This document shows positions 32,318 through 33,019 of a stretch of 33,019 nucleotides of DNA, piece by piece. The notes below the pieces were generated by a model. It was not told where the DNA came from and did not search any database. It was given only the letters and a program-made list of their open reading frames with translations. The first letter of the stretch is position 1. Each line of letters opens with the position of its first letter. The position numbers and the translations under genes were made by a program. Source of the stretch: RGIG464 sp045599585 (lineage in GTDB: Bacteria; Myxococcota_A; Bradymonadia; UBA4248); assembly GCA_045599585.1 (NCBI GenBank), contig JAZRWH010000090.1, forward strand, positions 1-33,019, read 5' to 3'.

Positions 32318-33019
32318 CTAGTCAACACAAGCGTCATTTTGGCACGTACACGTTTTGAAGCTTGTAATATCATACATGAGGATACCCGCACCAAGTTCTT
32401 GACAAGTAAATTCATACAACAGCGAACCAGAACTGCTACAATGCGCTGTTTTTGCACCGATCTGCGTACATGGTTCGTAGCAACCCGCATTTGTTTTGCC
32501 TGAACTATCTTTTGCCTCAGCACAAGTATTATAGACTGAATTTAATGAACAATCCTCATATAAATTAACGCGATTATCCTCACAATGAAGTGCAGCATTA
32601 TGGTCACATTTGGGTATATAACTTGAACTACTACATTTTGTACCAATAGAATTTATATAAGAATAATCATATTTACACTTTCCATCTTCGCATGCACCGC
32701 TACATTTTGTATATTCTGGAATATACCCAAAGCGCCCATACCCTATTTCGCTGCAAGTATCGGTAATAATCGTGCCATTATATTTATGATCATCTTTACA
32801 ATAGGTTTTAACTTCGTCGCGCTTACTACAAGGTACAAAACACTCAGACCAACCGCCAGATGTCAACCCACAGACATAACCATCCACAGCACAATCATCA
32901 GAATAAACCGAATCGACTTCCCCGTCGGAGCAATAGACAGGCATTTCACCGTGACACTGATCTACAAACACATCTTCGTCGCAAGCAGCACCAATCGCCG
33001 TTTCTGCGGACGCAGGAGG
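32318..33019 (-). CDS. Cys-rich secreted protein, 5' end outside the window
   Basis: The frame stays open to the edge of the window, so the N-terminus is missing; 233 residues are visible. The first visible residues (PPASAETAIGAACDED) look like a linker after a signal or lipobox. The rest holds about four related Cys-rich units of some 45-60 residues, each with a closely spaced Cys pair such as CFVPC, CSGAC or CYEPC and single Cys between. Tyr, Ser and Asp are common between them. Such disulfide-rich repeats are typical of exported or surface proteins. A GTG at 32971 could be mistaken for the start, but upstream codons continue without interruption. Function is unknown. A 109-base gap separates it from the YfcE gene. 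Confidence 0.75.
   Translation of the reverse strand, partial: PPASAETAIGAACDEDVFVDQCHGEMPVYCSDGEVDSVYSDDCAVDGYVCGLTSGGWSECFVPCSKRDEVKTYCKDDHKYNGTIITDTCSEIGYGRFGYIPEYTKCSGACEDGKCKYDYSYINSIGTKCSSSSYIPKCDHNAALHCEDNRVNLYEDCSLNSVYNTCAEAKDSSGKTNAGCYEPCTQIGAKTAHCSSSGSLLYEFTCQELGAGILMYDITSFKTCTCQNDACVD

Overview
The window looks like chromosome from a Gram-negative, anaerobic, fermentative bacterium. Two predicted lipoproteins, a signal-peptide M16 protease and a secreted Cys-rich protein suggest an outer membrane. [FeFe]-hydrogenases and AdhE suggest fermentation. The mix of ankyrin, giant TPR and Cys-rich proteins would fit a delta-proteobacterial or myxococcal-type lineage. That placement is inference from gene content only. 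No rRNA, tRNA, CRISPR array or transposase gene was seen.

Layout: (1) 1-6400, minus strand: a divergent sigma-70-like protein, an overlooked 52-residue CPVC protein, and a 1466-residue TPR protein with a tandem repeat upstream. (2) 6400-10650: a NYN ribonuclease-like/cold-shock fusion on minus, then a plus-strand pair of M16 peptidases (one catalytic, one lipoprotein lacking the zinc motif). (3) 10750-13520, minus: a helical protein of unknown function, a cytosolic ankyrin protein and a small lipoprotein. (4) 13660-18840, minus: a hydrogenase signalling cluster made of two tandem thioredoxin-like [2Fe-2S] ferredoxins, a PAS-containing sensory [FeFe]-hydrogenase, a SpoIIE/PP2C phosphatase and a group-B-like [FeFe]-hydrogenase. 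(5) 19136-23809: a small APH-type kinase and AdhE on minus, with a divergent LysR regulator. (6) 23958-25524: a Ppx/GppA-type phosphatase converging on an unknown gene. (7) 25805-31543, plus: an ABC-F ATPase, then ribosomal protein S1, a CMP/dCMP/TadA-type deaminase and a PreT/GltD-like oxidoreductase in one row. (8) 31657-end, minus: a YfcE-type phosphoesterase and a 5'-truncated Cys-rich secreted protein.

Functional reading: regions 4 and 5 fit together as fermentative electron disposal. A catalytic hydrogenase and AdhE would reoxidise reduced carriers. The PAS hydrogenase and its phosphatase probably sense H2 or redox state and signal to an unseen regulator. LysR probably controls adhE.

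The most unusual signal is non-coding. At least six intergenic copies of a REP-like element are present, each with a GTAG foot, an imperfect hairpin with a conserved one-base bulge, and a second G/C hairpin. Shorter hairpins share the same bulged core, and three apparent Rho-independent terminators are among them. The hairpin tips differ widely between copies but stay self-complementary. This resembles REP/RAYT systems, but the family itself is not one I recognise.
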